Below are positions 19,308 to 31,358 of a stretch of DNA of 64,000 nucleotides, in pieces (positions within the stretch are counted from its first letter, which is position 1; each line of letters starts with the position of its first letter). The notes under the pieces were generated by a model. It saw only the letters and a program-made list of their open reading frames with translations, had not been told where the DNA came from and did no database searches. The DNA is from Fragum whitleyi (taxonomy: Eukaryota > Mollusca > Bivalvia > Cardiida > Cardiidae), in assembly GCA_948146395.1 (NCBI GenBank), contig OX411548.1, forward strand, positions 58,175,020 through 58,239,019. The letters are read 5' to 3'. A program made the position numbers and the translations under genes.

Positions 19308-20393
19308 AACAAGAGCTTCGCAGAGCGGAGCATATACGCCCGATGGGGCTTGTCAGTAACCTTGGCTTGTCAGTAACGTGAGCTTGAATGATAGCTAAAA
19401 ATATTGACCTTTTGAGTGTAAATTGAAAATGATTTTATGCACAACTATATGCCAAACAGTTACATTGTATTTTGCAAGTTTCAGTTCATTCCAATTCAAA
19501 ATGTGACAAGTTGCTCACAAAAGAAATAAAGTGAATTTGAATCAATTCAAAGGCAGATCATACAAGAAAGACCTAAGCTTTTTGAATTTCTGAAGTCTTA
19601 TGCTTAACCAAATATCAGGGTTACATTATGGCAAGATTCATTTCAATCCAACACACAAAAAAAATCTGTAAATCTAAACTATTTTGTGAAGTAAAGAGCA
19701 GATAAATTAGGAACTACTTTAAATATGAAAATATATTTAGTCCTGAGCACAAATAGACAACCTACAGAGTCATTATGGCAAGTTTCCTTTCATTCCCATC
19801 CAAAATGTAGGAGAAAATGACCTGAATAGAAATTTTGTTTTTCATCAACTCAAGGGCAGATAATCCAAGATAACTGTAGAATTACTGGAGCATTTTGAAT
19901 TGAAAAGTCTTATGCAAAACTAGACATCATAGAGAGTAATTGTGTCTAGTTTCAGCTCATTTCAATTGATAGTTAAGGAAGAGTTGCACACAAAATACAG
20001 TGATTTTGGTTTAATTTAAGGGCAGATAATTGAAGATTTCTAAGGAATGACTGGAGCGATTTGAATTTCAAAGGTCTCATGCACAACTAGACATCATAGA
20101 GAGTAATTGTGTGTAGTTTCAGCTCATTTCCATTGATAGTTTAGGAGGAGTTGCGCACACAAAAAACATTGATTTTGGTTATATTCAAGGGCAGATAATT
20201 CAAGATTTCTCAGCAATTTGAATTTCAAAGGTCTTATGCACAACTAGACATCATAGGGAGTAATTGTGCCAAGTTTCAGCCCATTCCCATTTATAGTTTA
20301 GGAGGAGTTGCACACACAAAAAATTGCTAACGGACGGACAGACAGACGGACGACCGAAGCCATAACATAATACGACCCTTGGGGCGTATAAAA
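19308..20393 (+). mobile_element. H6: HINE/pearl-like element with a perfect subterminal inverted repeat
   Basis: Head AACAAGAGCTTCGCAGAGCG. The 5' subterminal TATACGCCC (19333-19341) is the exact complement of GGGCGTATA at 20382-20390. Core monomers of about 157-167 bp carry AAGGGCAGATAATTCAAGAT, CACAACTAGACATCATAG and TTTAGGAGGAGTTGCGCAC. Then comes ACGGACGGACAGACAGACGG and a 3' hairpin TACGACCC-TTG-GGGCGTA followed by TAAAAATG. The 5' monomers are more diverged than the 3' ones. Confidence 0.75.
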
Positions 20394-20854
20394 ATGATAT
20401 GTTTAAGAATAAGTTACACAAGGTTATGAAGAAAATGAAAACATTTATAAAATACTATAACAATAAAAGAGACGCAGGCATCAAATCTTATCATAATTTA
20501 TATCAGTGAAAGACAAAAATCTTAATACTATGTAATATTACTATGAAACATCTAATACAGTTATACTACCATAAAAGGCAATCAAAATATTGTAAATAAA
20601 GCGTGATTAAAAAGGTTTTGTGAGCTTAACAAGAATATTGTATTATCACAAAGTTTTCTTTCTTCATTTTGGATGAAAACCTATTAAAATCATACCCAAC
20701 TTTGCACGTGCAATTGCATGGAAAAGTGGGCATCATTTGCAAAAGTTTGCAAACATCTTGGCATACTGAGAGCCAGCAGTCACCTAAATGATGATACATG
20801 AATGATGTAATTAATACAATGAAAGGCAACAAAAAGTCTCAGATTCTACACTGG

Positions 20855-21019
20855 TTAAGGTAGTGGACCTGTAATAGTTCCGCTACATTTCGGCACCCAT
20901 GAATTTTCACAATGTTGACAGAGGTTTCCTAATGAAAATCATTAGGAAACCTAGGTTAACACTGTTAAAGTTCATTACTTCCAAAACGTTGCAGAACTAT
21001 TTCAGTTCCACTACCTTAA
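20855..21019. mobile_element. Palindromic MITE TTAAGGTAGTGGAC, copy 2
   Basis: Begins TTAAGGTAGTGGACC and ends TTCCACTACCTTAA. The centre holds CCTAATGAAAATCATTAGG, a perfect palindrome. Best-preserved of the three copies. Confidence 0.75.
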
Positions 21020-21553
21020 ACATACAATAAAAGTAGGTACAAAATAAACATGCAACTAACTTAACAAGTGCTTGTCATTAAATACCCTATTTCCCCTAAT
21101 TAGAACTTCTTCAGTGATATTACAATGTAATATCTTCTGAAAATTTACATTGAATTTTACAATGAAATGGAGTCAAATGACAACATTTGCTAATAATTTA
21201 GATAACTGTATCTGAAATGATAAGTTATACACTTTTTAGAATGAAAGTTCAAAGAAGTTAGATGTGGTCATGGTATCCAGTCTGTAGTCTCATAGCTTCA
21301 TGTCAATGGTACATAAAGGTAATTTTGTCATTGGTTTAAACTTTATGTCAACTTTTAGACTTGAAAGAGCATCGGTCAAAGTCAAAGATATATGTCGCTC
21401 TAGAGTCTCAGTTGTCAAAAAGAAGGAACCAGTCACTACAAATTAAAGAGACGTCAATATTTTAAATAATAGCAATAACATAGGATGTGTTTTGTATGGA
21501 CGTAACAATGGTCAAATTATAAATATTACAATAACCATGTAATTCTAGAGGGA

Positions 21554-21648
21554 GTGTGTGTGTGTGTGTCAGGCTGGGTATAATAACTACAACATCATTC
21601 ATAAGTGTGTATTGGGAGAGGGAGAGGGGGGAGAGGGGGGGGGGGGGG
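21554..21648. repeat. Microsatellites: (GT)n and a purine-rich G/GA tract
   Basis: A 16-bp GT run (21554-21569), then GGGAGAGGGAGAGGGGGGAG from 21614 leading into an uninterrupted G run at about 21636-21648. The G tract could form a G-quadruplex or hamper polymerases; its exact length is likely unreliable. Confidence 0.8.
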
Positions 21649-21684
21649 AACAAAAACTACATCATTCAAAAGTACCTAGTTAAT

Positions 21685-22060
21685 AGAAATAAAATATCAA
21701 ATTTTAATTTCATATTGATGGCTCAGCACACAACTGCACTGAGCCTTCCATTAGTTACACTACGTCATAAGATAATGTTTGGTAAAAGTGCCTAGAAGAC
21801 TATGGTTCTAGGCACTTTGAATAAATATACAGGCACCTATTGATCAATAGGATTTTGGTCAAAATTAGAGCATTCCTTTAATGTTACTAAAAGAAACACA
21901 CTAATTTTAGCCTCATTATATCCATTTTATGATACTTGTTTATCTTACAGATATTTATCTCCTATTTCTATCAATAATGTTCAAACTTATTAAAAGAAAT
22001 AAAATATCAAATTTTAGTTTCATTTTGATGGCTCAGTACATAACTGCACTGACCCTTCAA
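21685..22060. repeat. Direct duplication around a GGCTCAG repeat
   Basis: AAATAAAATATCAAATTTTA with TTGATGGCTCAG and ACAACTGCACTGA occurs at 21685 and again about 308 bp later with a few changes. The first copy is followed by a hairpin at 21785-21818 (AAAGTGCCTAGAA / TTCTAGGCACTTT, a perfect 13-bp stem). Confidence 0.55.
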
Positions 22061-24571
22061 TTAAGCCCTTAAATATATTTTTATCATTTATTTTATCTAT
22101 TTAGATTATTGAGAATTAAATATATTGTTATCATTTACTTTATCTATTTAGATTATTGAGAATAAAGTAATTTTAATCATTATTATTACTATTTGAGATT
22201 TGATATAATTACTTTAGTTTTAATTATTTAGTTACATTTTATTACAGAACTAATCATTGAGATACTTATGAAATGATGTAGTTGTTTAAAAAAGAAGGTT
22301 TCTACAAAAAGTGGAAAGTAGATAAAATAGAATATACGGTAGATAGTAAGATAAAGTCCTTTCAACAGTCAGCCATACTCCCCATGTTACAGGAGGTCGC
22401 AGTGTAAGTAGAGGTAACTTGTGGACAAGATCTTCCCCCTCTATTTCTGAATATTTAGGAATTTCTTTTATAGTGGTCTGTAATCATTTTTAAGGATGAA
22501 TTATGAGTACCCGTAATATTATTTCTAGCAATGGTCAATCAGTTGTAGAAGTGACCGGTCATAATCAAAATTTAATTTTTGAAACTTTCTTTGCTAGTAA
22601 ATATAAATATATGCACCATATTTCTCAAATAAAAACATTTCTTTTCCATCAAATCCATTTGTTTGATTACCTTGAAGTAGACAATAAGCACAACCTTTAT
22701 GCATCAAAATTGGGTCAAATGAATGTTTCTTTTTTATGAGTTTTTCATAGAAAAGGAACATTCATTTGACAGAATTATGCAAAATAATATCAAAAAATCT
22801 TTTCAAGAGCAGGGTAAAGAAAGTAATCCATGACAAACACAAAACTAACTTGAAATAAAATTCTAACTAGTTCAATAAGACAACAATTCTCCAGGAGAAT
22901 TTTAAGAGATAAAAGGAGTATTTTAATAATTCACCGAAGAATGAAACTGAAAAAGCTATTCCCTGTACTAATATACAATTGATTCATACGTTATTGTAAT
23001 TAGGTTTTAAGTTTCATACCTCTGTGAATTAAAAGATAAGCCTCTTCTTATCTTAAAATTCAATACCAAAAAGCAAACATGTAAAGATTTCTCAATAACG
23101 AGACAGATTTTTTTTGGAATACTTGCAGTGCAAGTTTACATAAAAAAGAAAATTCAAAAATTCTATTGAGAAATAAAAATGATTTCCCAGCCAATCAGAA
23201 AACAAAAACCCTGATAAGCACAACTAACATTTAAAACAAGTAAAAAGGGTATATATTAATAAGCATTTACCAAAGTTTTGTGTGAAGTATAAAAAAAAAA
23301 TAAATGAATACTGTATAACTTTTTACTAAAACTTGAAAAGAGAAAATCTTACAATTTAATTAAATTGAAATGGGATATTGAATAACAAGTTTTCTAAATT
23401 ATAAGTAGAATTCACTATTGTGACTCGTCGATTGTATACAATTGTATTGTAATCACAAGTCACAATATTCCAGTTATAGTGCTCATCCTATGTTGAAAAA
23501 TTTCATAGTTCTTACAAAAAAATTGTAAAAAAATAACAAATTCATGTAACATTTTGAAACTAGTTAGTACCAAACTATTGCAAATGCTAATAAATGTATA
23601 GACACTTACTGTAGTATTGTACTGACCCTCAAAATGGATATCACTATATTTACAGCTCTGATTATTATATAGATAAACTCTAATTGTCAGCTAGAAGATT
23701 TATGGTATTTGAATGAACAAACTTGTTTATTACATAATAAATGTTTCTGTCTGACAAGTAAAGGAAAAAAAGTGCAAGGTAAATAGAGGAAGATTTTTCT
23801 GGCCTCCACCTCCCCTTACAGCCAGTCTTTTATATCACCATCCCCTTATTAACCTCCTTTATTACTGAAATGAACATTTATCAATTATGTATTTATTAAT
23901 ACAAAACAGATCACCTACATTATAGGATAACTGAAGATGAGCACAGCCCTTTTCTCTGTTTGCATACAATGCATAATATAGTAAAAGCAACCAAAGTACA
24001 ACTGCTTCAAATCAAGGAATAAAAAACAAATACTGTCAACTAAAAAGTAGACCGTGATTGCTATCAGTCAATAATTGCTTGTCAACTAGAAGGTTTATGG
24101 TATTTGAATGAACAAACTTGTTAATTACAAAATAAATGTTTCTGTCTGACAAGTAAAGGAAATAAAGTGCAAATATAAATGTCTATAAAATGGTCAAAAA
24201 GTCAAACAAATCTTCTTTTTGAGCCTAATTAATTAAACCTGCAAGCAACAATCATTTTACAAACTTATTATATAAACTTATCTGTTTCTCTGAGAAGTTT
24301 GATGAAATTTCTCGGAACATATTCTTATACATGCTTCAACCACATTGAGAGTTTAGATGAATGTCTTTCAGAACTTTCAATACAATAATAGGGTAGAGTC
24401 AATTTAATAATATCATTTTTTTTTGTTTTCTCCTCACCAAAACATGAATTTTTTTTTCAAGATTTGTTACCATCATTCATACGACTTTATAGCTATAGGT
24501 ATTCAGTGCATTGGTAACACTTCCAACACATTTTGTATTGCAAACGGTGCAAGAAAGAAAAGATTCACAAT
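22061..24571. other. Non-coding stretch with sparse repeats
   Basis: Contains a degraded ATTCTGATTGGC-type palindrome (about 22960-23210, minus) and a local duplication of TTTATGGTATTTGAATGAAC (23699 and 24092). The 78-codon ORF near 22503 shows no recognisable motif and no neighbouring splice support. Confidence 0.4.
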
Positions 24572-24790
24572 GATTGTCCATAAAGTCTATATGTCTGAAG
24601 AAATGATTGTCCAAAGAATCTTACAGCATGTCTGTAGAGATGTACACACCTCGATGATTGTCCATAAAATCTTACAGCACATCTGAAGAGTCATACAACC
24701 TGATGATTGTCTATTGAATCTTTCAGCATGTCTGTAGAGATGTACAAAACTCAATGATTGTCCATAGAATTTTATAGCATGTCTTTCACA
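24572..24790. repeat. Minisatellite of about 50 bp, 4-5 copies
   Basis: GATTGTCCATA, AATCTTACAGCATGTCTG and TAGAGATGTACA recur at 24605, 24656, 24705 and 24756 (spacing 49-51 bp). The 87-codon ORF that crosses it is a product of the repeat. Confidence 0.6.
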
Positions 24791-25424
24791 TGAACTATTG
24801 TCTGTATGCTTCTTCTGACATATCGAGGTAAAGTTGACTATCTTTTCTTGTTATTTCTCATCTAAACACTGTGTTGTAGGTACTCATTGGAATGGTCTTT
24901 CATGAGGATGATTTCTGAGAGTGTATTCAATTTAATTATTCGCATGTCTTTGCTTATTGATAACACATTACACTAGTTACGCCATTGTTTGTCCCTCTAT
25001 ATGGATGTTCCTTTAATTTTGCCACTGTTTGAATTGTTTGAGATGGTTGAAATTAGGATTCCCTGGATATCATCACTCATAGGTCCTGTAAAAATTTAAA
25101 CAAATACTGTTAAAGTTTTGAATCATGTTCTATATTGCTTATACAGGATAAAGTGCTTTATAACATGTTCTAGGTCGCGGGAGTGAAATAAACTCGCTGA
25201 ATATTTTTGATATTACATGGGTGTTATTACACTAGTGGAGTAATTATGCAAATGAGCTTTTTGTTGCGAAAATGACATCAATGTGATTTTGATGATGTCA
25301 ATTCACAAACGGTGTTATATATTTTGCGGAATAACTTGAAATATAAATATCAAGAATTTCCTTGATCTATTGCAAAAATTCGGGTCATTTTATAAATAGA
25401 ATAGTAAATTTGTTTTCATTTAAT

Positions 25425-25550
25425 ACCAAATATATTAAACTTGTCATCTAAAACAGATAAAAACAAAGCTACCCCGAGTTTTTATCTGTTTATAGGTGAC
25501 TTGTTTAATAAATTTGGTATTCAATGACCACTCATTCAATATCCTCTATT
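25425..25550. repeat. Palindromic repeat, second copy of the 6975-7088 family
   Basis: ACTTGTCATCTAAAACAG...TAAAAAC on the left and GTTTTTATCTGTTTATAGG with TGACTTGT on the right form long imperfect arms. Outer flanks (AATACCAAAT / ATTTGGTATT) extend the inverted repeat. Confidence 0.55.
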
Positions 25551-25875
25551 TATTTCCCACCTGGTATGGAGTGACTTAATGGAGTAATATTATTTCTGGA
25601 ATGTTGTTTTTTTTCAAAATATGATTTCTGTAAAAAATGTTAGCATGGGTATATCCGTAAACCAAAAAAACTAATGGGCTAATCAATTTTTTTTAAATTT
25701 TTTTTTGATGTTGAAAGTGTTTGTTGATTTCATGTAGTCATAAAACAAAAAAAAAACTAATTACAGTTTATGAATGTGCAAAGTAGATTCATATAAGTGA
25801 AATTAGGGTTTTAGCATCATATCTCCATGAAATCAAATACCATCTTCATATATTCTAGTCTAATATCATGAAGTA

Positions 25876-26151
25876 AACAATAGCACTACCTACGGGTACA
25901 AGGCTCAGCTGCAGGTGCTAGATAAAGCAAACATTCTAAATACTTTCATAGTTATTCCCCTTGATAGACTGGATAGCTCTTGTGATAGTAAACACACATG
26001 CAAAGTTTCATGAAGATATCTTCAATAACAGTTATGACCAAAATTAAAGTTTTTCACACCAATGACTGCACAACAACAAAAATGCCAACACAAAAAAGGC
26101 CTAGGTGATCACAATATCTCGGGTTTTTTTCGATACAGCAGAGCTAAAAAC
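25876..26151 (+). mobile_element. H7: short HINE/pearl-like element with one core unit
   Basis: Head AACAATAGCACTACCTACGG is close to that of H3. One core unit with CAAAGTTTCATGAAGATATC, a CAACAACAAAAATGCCAAC run, and a tail CTCGGGTTTTTTTCGATACA ending GAGCTAAAAACG as in H4. Confidence 0.55.
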
Positions 26152-26400
26152 GTAAACTTCAGTCTAAAGTTAGGTTTTTATTTCCAATTAAGTGCCGGTA
26201 TAGTGAAATCTGAAATAAATGATCAAATGATCAAGGGTTTCTGAACTGATAACTTGTCAGTAGAGGCCAAGCAATAAAGCTAAGGCTCTTCGGACTTGGG
26301 AATCTTCATTCTGCTTTGAGTCCAGTGATTGTCCAGAACTTGCAGTTTGACTGTTCCATATACATGTAATTAATCGTGTAATTGTTCTGAATTCTTCTTT

Positions 26401-26556
26401 TTAAGGTAGTAGAACCCTAAGAGTTCTGCAACATTTTGGAATGCATAAACTTTCACAATGTTAACCAAGTTTGAAACATTAGGAAACCTCATTTAACACT
26501 ATTAAAGTTCATGACTACCTTAAGGTTGCAGAACTATTACAGGTCCAATATCTTAA
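26401..26556. mobile_element. Palindromic MITE TTAAGGTAGTGGAC, copy 3 (diverged)
   Basis: Begins TTAAGGTAGTAGAACCC and ends GGTCCAATATCTTAA. Shares ACTTTCACAATGTTAAC, CATTAGGAAACCTC and ACTATTAAAGTTCATG with the other two. Confidence 0.65.
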
Positions 26557-27572
26557 GCCAAACTTTATATAAACTTGAAAGTAATACCTGTAATGGGATT
26601 GACTTCATTTTTTCTATAGCCTCTCAGATCAGCAAGCCATGTCAAGCTAATGGATAATGGATTCTATAATTGTTGTTGTTATTTTGGTTACATCCTTGGG
26701 TATCTTTGTTGTCTTGTTGATGTCTTAAAGATTGACTTCTTTCCTCATTTTAGACTCTACAAAAAGGCACATTTTAAATCATTTTAAATGAGTTAGAACC
26801 CATTGCCTCTCTCTCAATGTGCATGATAATATCTGGAAGGAGCTAGGACCACGATGGAAATAAGAGTCATTCGACCCTTTATCGTGTTATCCTCGAGTAA
26901 AAAAAAAAAAATCGAATTTTTTTCTCTTCAAGTTCTGTTTTGAATAGTTTTAACTTGATTTTTTTATCGCAATCAAGAGAATTAGTCTAACCCTGTATAG
27001 TATCTATCTCAGAAATAAAGAATTGCAAAGAAGAAAACTTAATTCTCTCAAAATAACAACTAAAACAAAATCTGGAAACAACAGGTATTTAGAGGAGCGG
27101 GAGCGTTTGGTAACAATTTGTCAATTGTCTTGCATGCGGAACTGATCCATTGCACTTATTTCAATATGCATAGTATTCTATGTATTCGATAAGTAACCTG
27201 CACTACCTATAGAAAATATAAATACAACCATGTCAATGAAAGCATTACTGTAAACGGCTTTATAATGGCGGTGTTCACATTTGGCGGTTTTTCGATTACG
27301 ATTTATTGGCAGGGATTTAAAATGGCGCATCTTACTTTAACGCCAAAATTACACGCTTTATCTATATTTTACATTTTTTCGTCATTTAAAACAATGTAAG
27401 TAAAAGAAAGGCAATTTCTTGAGAAATCTCAACTTACTACAAACTTGACAATAGTTTGTTTTCACACCTTTTGTTATAGTTATAACGCGTGTATAAGTTT
27501 TTCACACTTTTTCGCTGTGATTTCATTACAATGTATCAACCAACTTGGATTTGGAATCTTGAAATTGAGGGA
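26557..27572. other. Non-coding stretch with GGCGG/CCGCC-type repeat
   Basis: Around 27256-27345 (AATGGCGGTGTTCACATTTG ... TTAACGCCAAAATTACACG) and again at 27775-27860 (GGTGGATTAATTTTGGCGC ... CGCCAAAATTACCCC) there are related inverted blocks of an old MITE. A minus-strand open stretch at about 26655-26730 has no supporting signals. Confidence 0.4.
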
Positions 27573-27633
27573 TCAGTGCAATACGATTGTAAGTGCCTAT
27601 AATTTATAGGCACTTACAAAAGTATTGCGCTGA
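27573..27633. repeat. Palindrome, TTGTAAGTGCCTATAA type (best copy)
   Basis: TCAGTGCAATAC, then TTGTAAGTGCCTATAA, pairs with TTATAGGCACTTACAA followed by GTATTGCGCTGA. The stem is about 28 bp with almost no loop. Confidence 0.7.
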
Positions 27634-27952
27634 CCAGGCGAAATGTCAACGTTGTCCACATAATAATAAGTATGGTCTGCATATCTTTGATATTAATTTA
27701 ATTAACATTGACTAAAAATGTATAGATTTCATATCTATCATAATAAAGAAAATTCTTATTTAATAATGACAAATATTGGTGGTGGATTAATTTTGGCGCA
27801 TTTTAGCTTGACCGCCAATATAACCAAAATAACACCATCGCCAAAATTACCCCATTTACAGTATCACATGCAGTTTATAATTCCATTCATTCAGGGTTTT
27901 GTTTTTGTTTTTCTTTTCTTGTTTGAGTTTTTCAGGGGCGTTTTCTCCCCTT

Positions 27953-28208
27953 GTCCATGGACAAGTGAAAGTTGATTTCCTACTGAAAGTTGATTTCCTC
28001 CTGAATCAAAATGAACTTGCCCACAAAATATGAATTAACAAATATTGAAAAAAAAAAAACCTTTGTTTTTAATGAAGAAAATGCTGTTACCCAGCATTTT
28101 CTTCATTTAAGACATGTTTTCTCCTCTTTGATACAAAAAAAGGATGACTTTTCTCCTAGATCTTTTTAGTACTGTATTTTTGGCAGTATTTACTTGTCCA
28201 CGGACAAG
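27953..28208. mobile_element. MITE-like segment bounded by CTTGTCCATGGACAAG palindromes
   Basis: The 16-bp palindrome CTTGTCCATGGACAAG (27953-27968) recurs as CTTGTCCACGGACAAG at 28193-28208. Between them is a hairpin AATGAAGAAAATGCTG / CAGCATTTTCTTCATT. A similar central hairpin occurs at about 43236-43280. The layout suggests a small foldback element. Confidence 0.45.
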
Positions 28209-28471
28209 TGGCCTAGAAAAATGTACTTGCAGCAGGGTTTTCCATGACCCCCTGTTTCTTTGAATTTGGATCCCCTTTTTATGGAATGACACCCAAAATT
28301 GTCAAAGAAACATTCTTTAACTAGTTTGAAGAGAGTCATAATGTGGCAAAATGACCCCCAGTTTTGAACAGAGGGAAATCCCTGTTGCAGGCAAGTGGAA
28401 AAGCCTGTGTCAGACAATTCAGGCGAGGGAATTCCACATCCCTGGGTTTTCAATTTTTGGTTTTTGTTTAA

Positions 28472-28711
28472 TCCTTGTCAAGTTAACCCAGAAATGTTTC
28501 TGCTTTGGCAGGAGGTAAAGGCAAAGATCAATCTTCCATTACATGCTGTCTGATCTTAGTTGACATTACTTATTTTTCCTTTTTAAGCCAGAATAACTTA
28601 AAGATGAAATATTTTCAAAAGAAATTAACTGACCCAAAATTAGTTCATTCAGTGCTGCCAGCACCTTGATTTCAATACAATTTTCCAACTCCTGTTTCAG
28701 CAAGACAAGGG
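28472..28711. mobile_element. TTAA MITE P2, copy 2
   Basis: Ends TCCTTGTCAAGTTAACCC and TTTCAGCAAGACAAGGG flanked by TTAA and TTGA. 240 bp against 242 in copy 1. The middle has GCTGTCTGATCTTAGTTGAC. Confidence 0.6.
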
Positions 28712-28741
28712 TTGAGAAGAAGAAGAGAAATTTACTATTGA

Positions 28742-28998
28742 TCAAAAGCGTAACTACCATTACACTAATTATGCATGTGCATAATTCGAATTCGAAAGAT
28801 ATCTTTGATGAATGATAACATGGAAACTACAGCTTATTCAAGCTGTAGTTATGATGTTTGATTATTCACTAATGATCAAATCATAGAAAAGAGGAGCGAA
28901 TGGAGGACATTCATCTTTTTGTCACATATTGCCTTTATCCTATATGTTCTTTGATGGTCGCTGTCTGAGTGCGTATAAAAATACTAGTTACGCATATA
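28742..28998 (-). mobile_element. M1 palindromic MITE, full copy
   Basis: On the minus strand it starts GCGTAACTAGTATTTTTA, has CACTCAGACAGCGACC, a central ACTACAGCTTGAATAAGCTG palindrome and ends GGTAGTTACGC. It lies back to back with the M1 copy at 29096. Confidence 0.55.
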
Positions 28999-29095
28999 TA
29001 TGTTGATTATAATTTATTTGTGGAAAATAAGATACTTGATTTATCTTCCCTAGCCTTGTTTATTTGGACAAGAGCGCTGCAAACGGTTCTTTATC

Positions 29096-29374
29096 ATAGG
29101 TGTATCTAGGACTTTGAAATTTATACATACTCAGAAGGTGACAACCTAAGAATATATAAGATAAAGGTGATATGTGTACCGTTACATAAGGTGAATACCC
29201 TCCATCTGCTCCCTTTCTATGATTTGAGCATTAGTGAATATTCAAAACATCGAAACTACAGCTTGGATAAGCTGTAGTTTCGATGTCATGATCATTCATC
29301 AATGATATTTTTCAACTGAGGATTTATTCCTTTTACGCTCTTGCATAGATTGTGTAATCGGAGTTACGCCCTTG
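29096..29374 (+). mobile_element. M1 palindromic MITE, full copy
   Basis: Starts ATAGGTGTATCTAGGACTTT, then ACTCAGAAGGTGACAACC. The central palindrome is ACATCGAAACTACAGCTT-GGAT-AAGCTGTAGTTTCGATGT. It ends CGGAGTTACGCCCTTG, whose complement shares GGCGTAACT with the start. Use this copy as the reference for M1. Confidence 0.65.
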
Positions 29375-29396
29375 TTTATAGTGAAAATAAATCTCA

Positions 29397-29515
29397 CTCT
29401 TGTCAACCTGACTGTATGATATTCCTGCTTGCAGGATCCATAGACAAAGATCAGTCAGCACATTATGTATAGTCTGATCTTAGTCTATGCCACCTGATTT
29501 CCTCTTAAAAACAAG
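29397..29515. mobile_element. TTAA MITE P2, partial copy
   Basis: ACTCTTGTCAACCTGACTG start and the internal GTCTGATCTTAGTCTATGCC block; the other end is missing. Confidence 0.45.
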
Positions 29516-29599
29516 ACGATTTAGAAAATTACATCATCAAAATAATTATACCAATCCGGAAAAACTGCATCCAGTTCTTTGAACACTTTGTGGTTTTAA

Positions 29600-29865
29600 T
29601 ACATGTCTATCAAACGATTGATTGAATGGAGTTTATCACCACTCTCAACATTTTTTTCAGTTAAATCATGGCGGCTGGAGCACCTATCAATGGATTTGTG
29701 GTATTTCTCTCACCAGTACAACCATCACATCCTTTCCTGGCCTCCAGCTACTATCTCACATAGGTCTATGATTATCAACCCATTGATGAGAAACAAAATA
29801 GTCGGAAAGAATGAGTGCCGCGGTCTTGGATCAAAACCAGGACCTACATGTGTATCAAAGTGTTG
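29600..29865 (-). mobile_element. SINE B copy 3 (uninterrupted body)
   Basis: On the plus strand: GGCTGGAGCACCTATCAATG, CTCACCAGTACAACCATCAC, CACATAGGTCTATGATTATC, GGAAAGAATGAGTGCC and TTGGATCAAAACCAGG. Serves as reference for the two copies at 15.9-17.7 kb. The tRNA-like head is largely lost. Confidence 0.55.
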
Positions 29866-29999
29866 GTAATGTTTAATTTTGTCATGTCACCAAGGACTGA
29901 ATTAGGTCATAACAATAACTGGACTTTTTTTGTTCGAAAACATCTGAGATAACAAATTAGATGTACTGACTTACACAGTATTCATGTTTGACAGGACTT

Positions 30000-30150
30000 T
30001 CATCTTTCTTCATTGTCTTTATAGTTCTTAATCCTCTTTCCTTTAGTTTCTGTTGGGCCAAGCTTGTCATCAATTAGTGTTTCTTTATCTGTTACTTGAG
30101 GCACCAGCTCTATTTTCATCAGTTGTGTATGATCAGACTCGAGGGTTCTT
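30000..30150 (-). CDS. Candidate terminal exon of an unidentified host gene
   Basis: A minus-strand frame runs from the edge of the 25-bp minisatellite (RTLESDHTQLM...) through a lysine- and glutamate-rich stretch (TDKETLIDDKLG, GKRIKNYKDNEER) to a TGA at 30000-30002. The entry frame RTLESD matches one reading of the repeat (RTLKSDPYK), so exon and repeat are in register here. I do not recognise the protein. The upstream acceptor is unclear and the repeat array between this and the next candidate exon contains stops, so this may be a relic. Confidence 0.3.
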
Positions 30151-31358
30151 GTAGGGATCTAACTCAAGGGTTCAAGGGATCTAACTTGAGGGTTTTTGTA
30201 GGGATCTAACTAGAGGGTTCTTGTAGGGATCTGACTCAAGTATTCTTGTAGGGATCTGACTTGAGGGTTCTTGTAGGGATCTGACTTGAGGGTTCTTGTA
30301 GGGATCTGACTTGAGGGTTCTTGTAGGGATCTGACTTGAGGGTTCTTGTAGGGATCTGACTCGCGGGTTCTTGTAGGGATCTGACTTGAGGGTTCATGTA
30401 GGGATCTGACTCGCGGGTTCTTGTAGGGATCTGACTCAAGTATTCTTGTAGGGATCTGACTCCATGGTTTTAGGGATCTGACTAGAGGGCTCTTGTAGGG
30501 ATCTGACTCGCGGGTTCTTGTAGGGATCTGACTTGAGAGTTCTTGTAGGGATCTGACTTGAGGGTTCTTGTAGGGATCTGACTTGAGGGTTCTTGTAGGG
30601 ATCTGACTTGAGGGTTCTTGTAGGGATCTGACTTGAGGGTTCTTGTAGGGATCTGACTTGAGGGTTCTTGTAGGGATCTGACTTGAGGGTTCTTGTAGGG
30701 AACTGACTAAAGGGTTCTTGTAGGGATCTGACTCAAGTATTCTTGTAGGGATCTGACTTGAGGGTTCTTGTAGGGATCTGACTCAAGTATTCTTGTAGGG
30801 AACTGACTAAAGGGTTCTTGTAGGGATCTGACTCAAGTATTCTTGTAGGGATCTGACTCCATGGTTGTAGGGATCTGACTAGAGGGCTCTTGTAGGGATC
30901 TGACTCGCGGGTTCTTGTAGGGATCTGACTTGAGGGTTCTTGTAGGGATCTGACTTGAGGGTTCTTGTAGGGATCTGACTTGAGGGTTCTTGTAGGGATC
31001 TGACTTGAGGGTTCTTGTAGGGATCTGACTTGAGGGTTCTTGTAGGGAACTGACTAGAGGGTTCTTGTAGGGATCTGACTCAAGTATTCTTGTAGGGATC
31101 TGACTCCATGGTTGTAGGGATCTGACTAGAGGGCTCTTGTAGGGATCTGACTCAAGGGTTCTTGTAGGGATCTGACTCAGGGTTCTTGAAGGGATCTAAC
31201 TCAAGGGTTGTAGGGATCTGACTTGAGGGTTCTTGTAGGGAACTGACTAGAGGGTTCTTGTAGGGATCTGACTTGAGGGATCTTGTAGGGATCTAACTAG
31301 AGGGTTCTTGTAGGGATCCAACTCCAGGGTTCATGTAGGGAACTGACTAGAGGGTTCT
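30134..31358. repeat. 25-bp minisatellite, about 48 copies
   Basis: Unit core GTAGGGATCTGACTTGAG followed by GGTTCTT. Variants (ACTCGCGGG, ACTCAAGTATT, ACTCCATGG with a shortened unit, AACTGACTAGAG) recur in the same order, giving a second-order repeat. Edges are degenerate and the middle is homogeneous. Because 25 is not a multiple of 3, three units (75 bp) encode a 25-residue cycle on the minus strand. Confidence 0.9.

Noticed and set aside
20626..20832. Minus-strand cysteine-rich reading (CNCTCKVGYDFN) resembling the end of an EGF-like domain
   Set aside because: A single short stretch with a weak acceptor and no adjoining exons. Cysteine spacing is incomplete.
21604..21648. Telomere-like G-rich end
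   Set aside because: Plain G/GA microsatellite without a TTAGGG-type unit.
28930..29374. Transcription terminator or riboswitch read from the ACTACAGCTT hairpin
   Set aside because: The hairpin is the centre of the M1 MITE, present in several copies in both orientations without linked genes.
30134..31358. CRISPR-like or VNTR surface-protein array
   Set aside because: There are no spacers. The reading frames are interrupted by stops many times, so a secreted repeat protein is not supported beyond short stretches.
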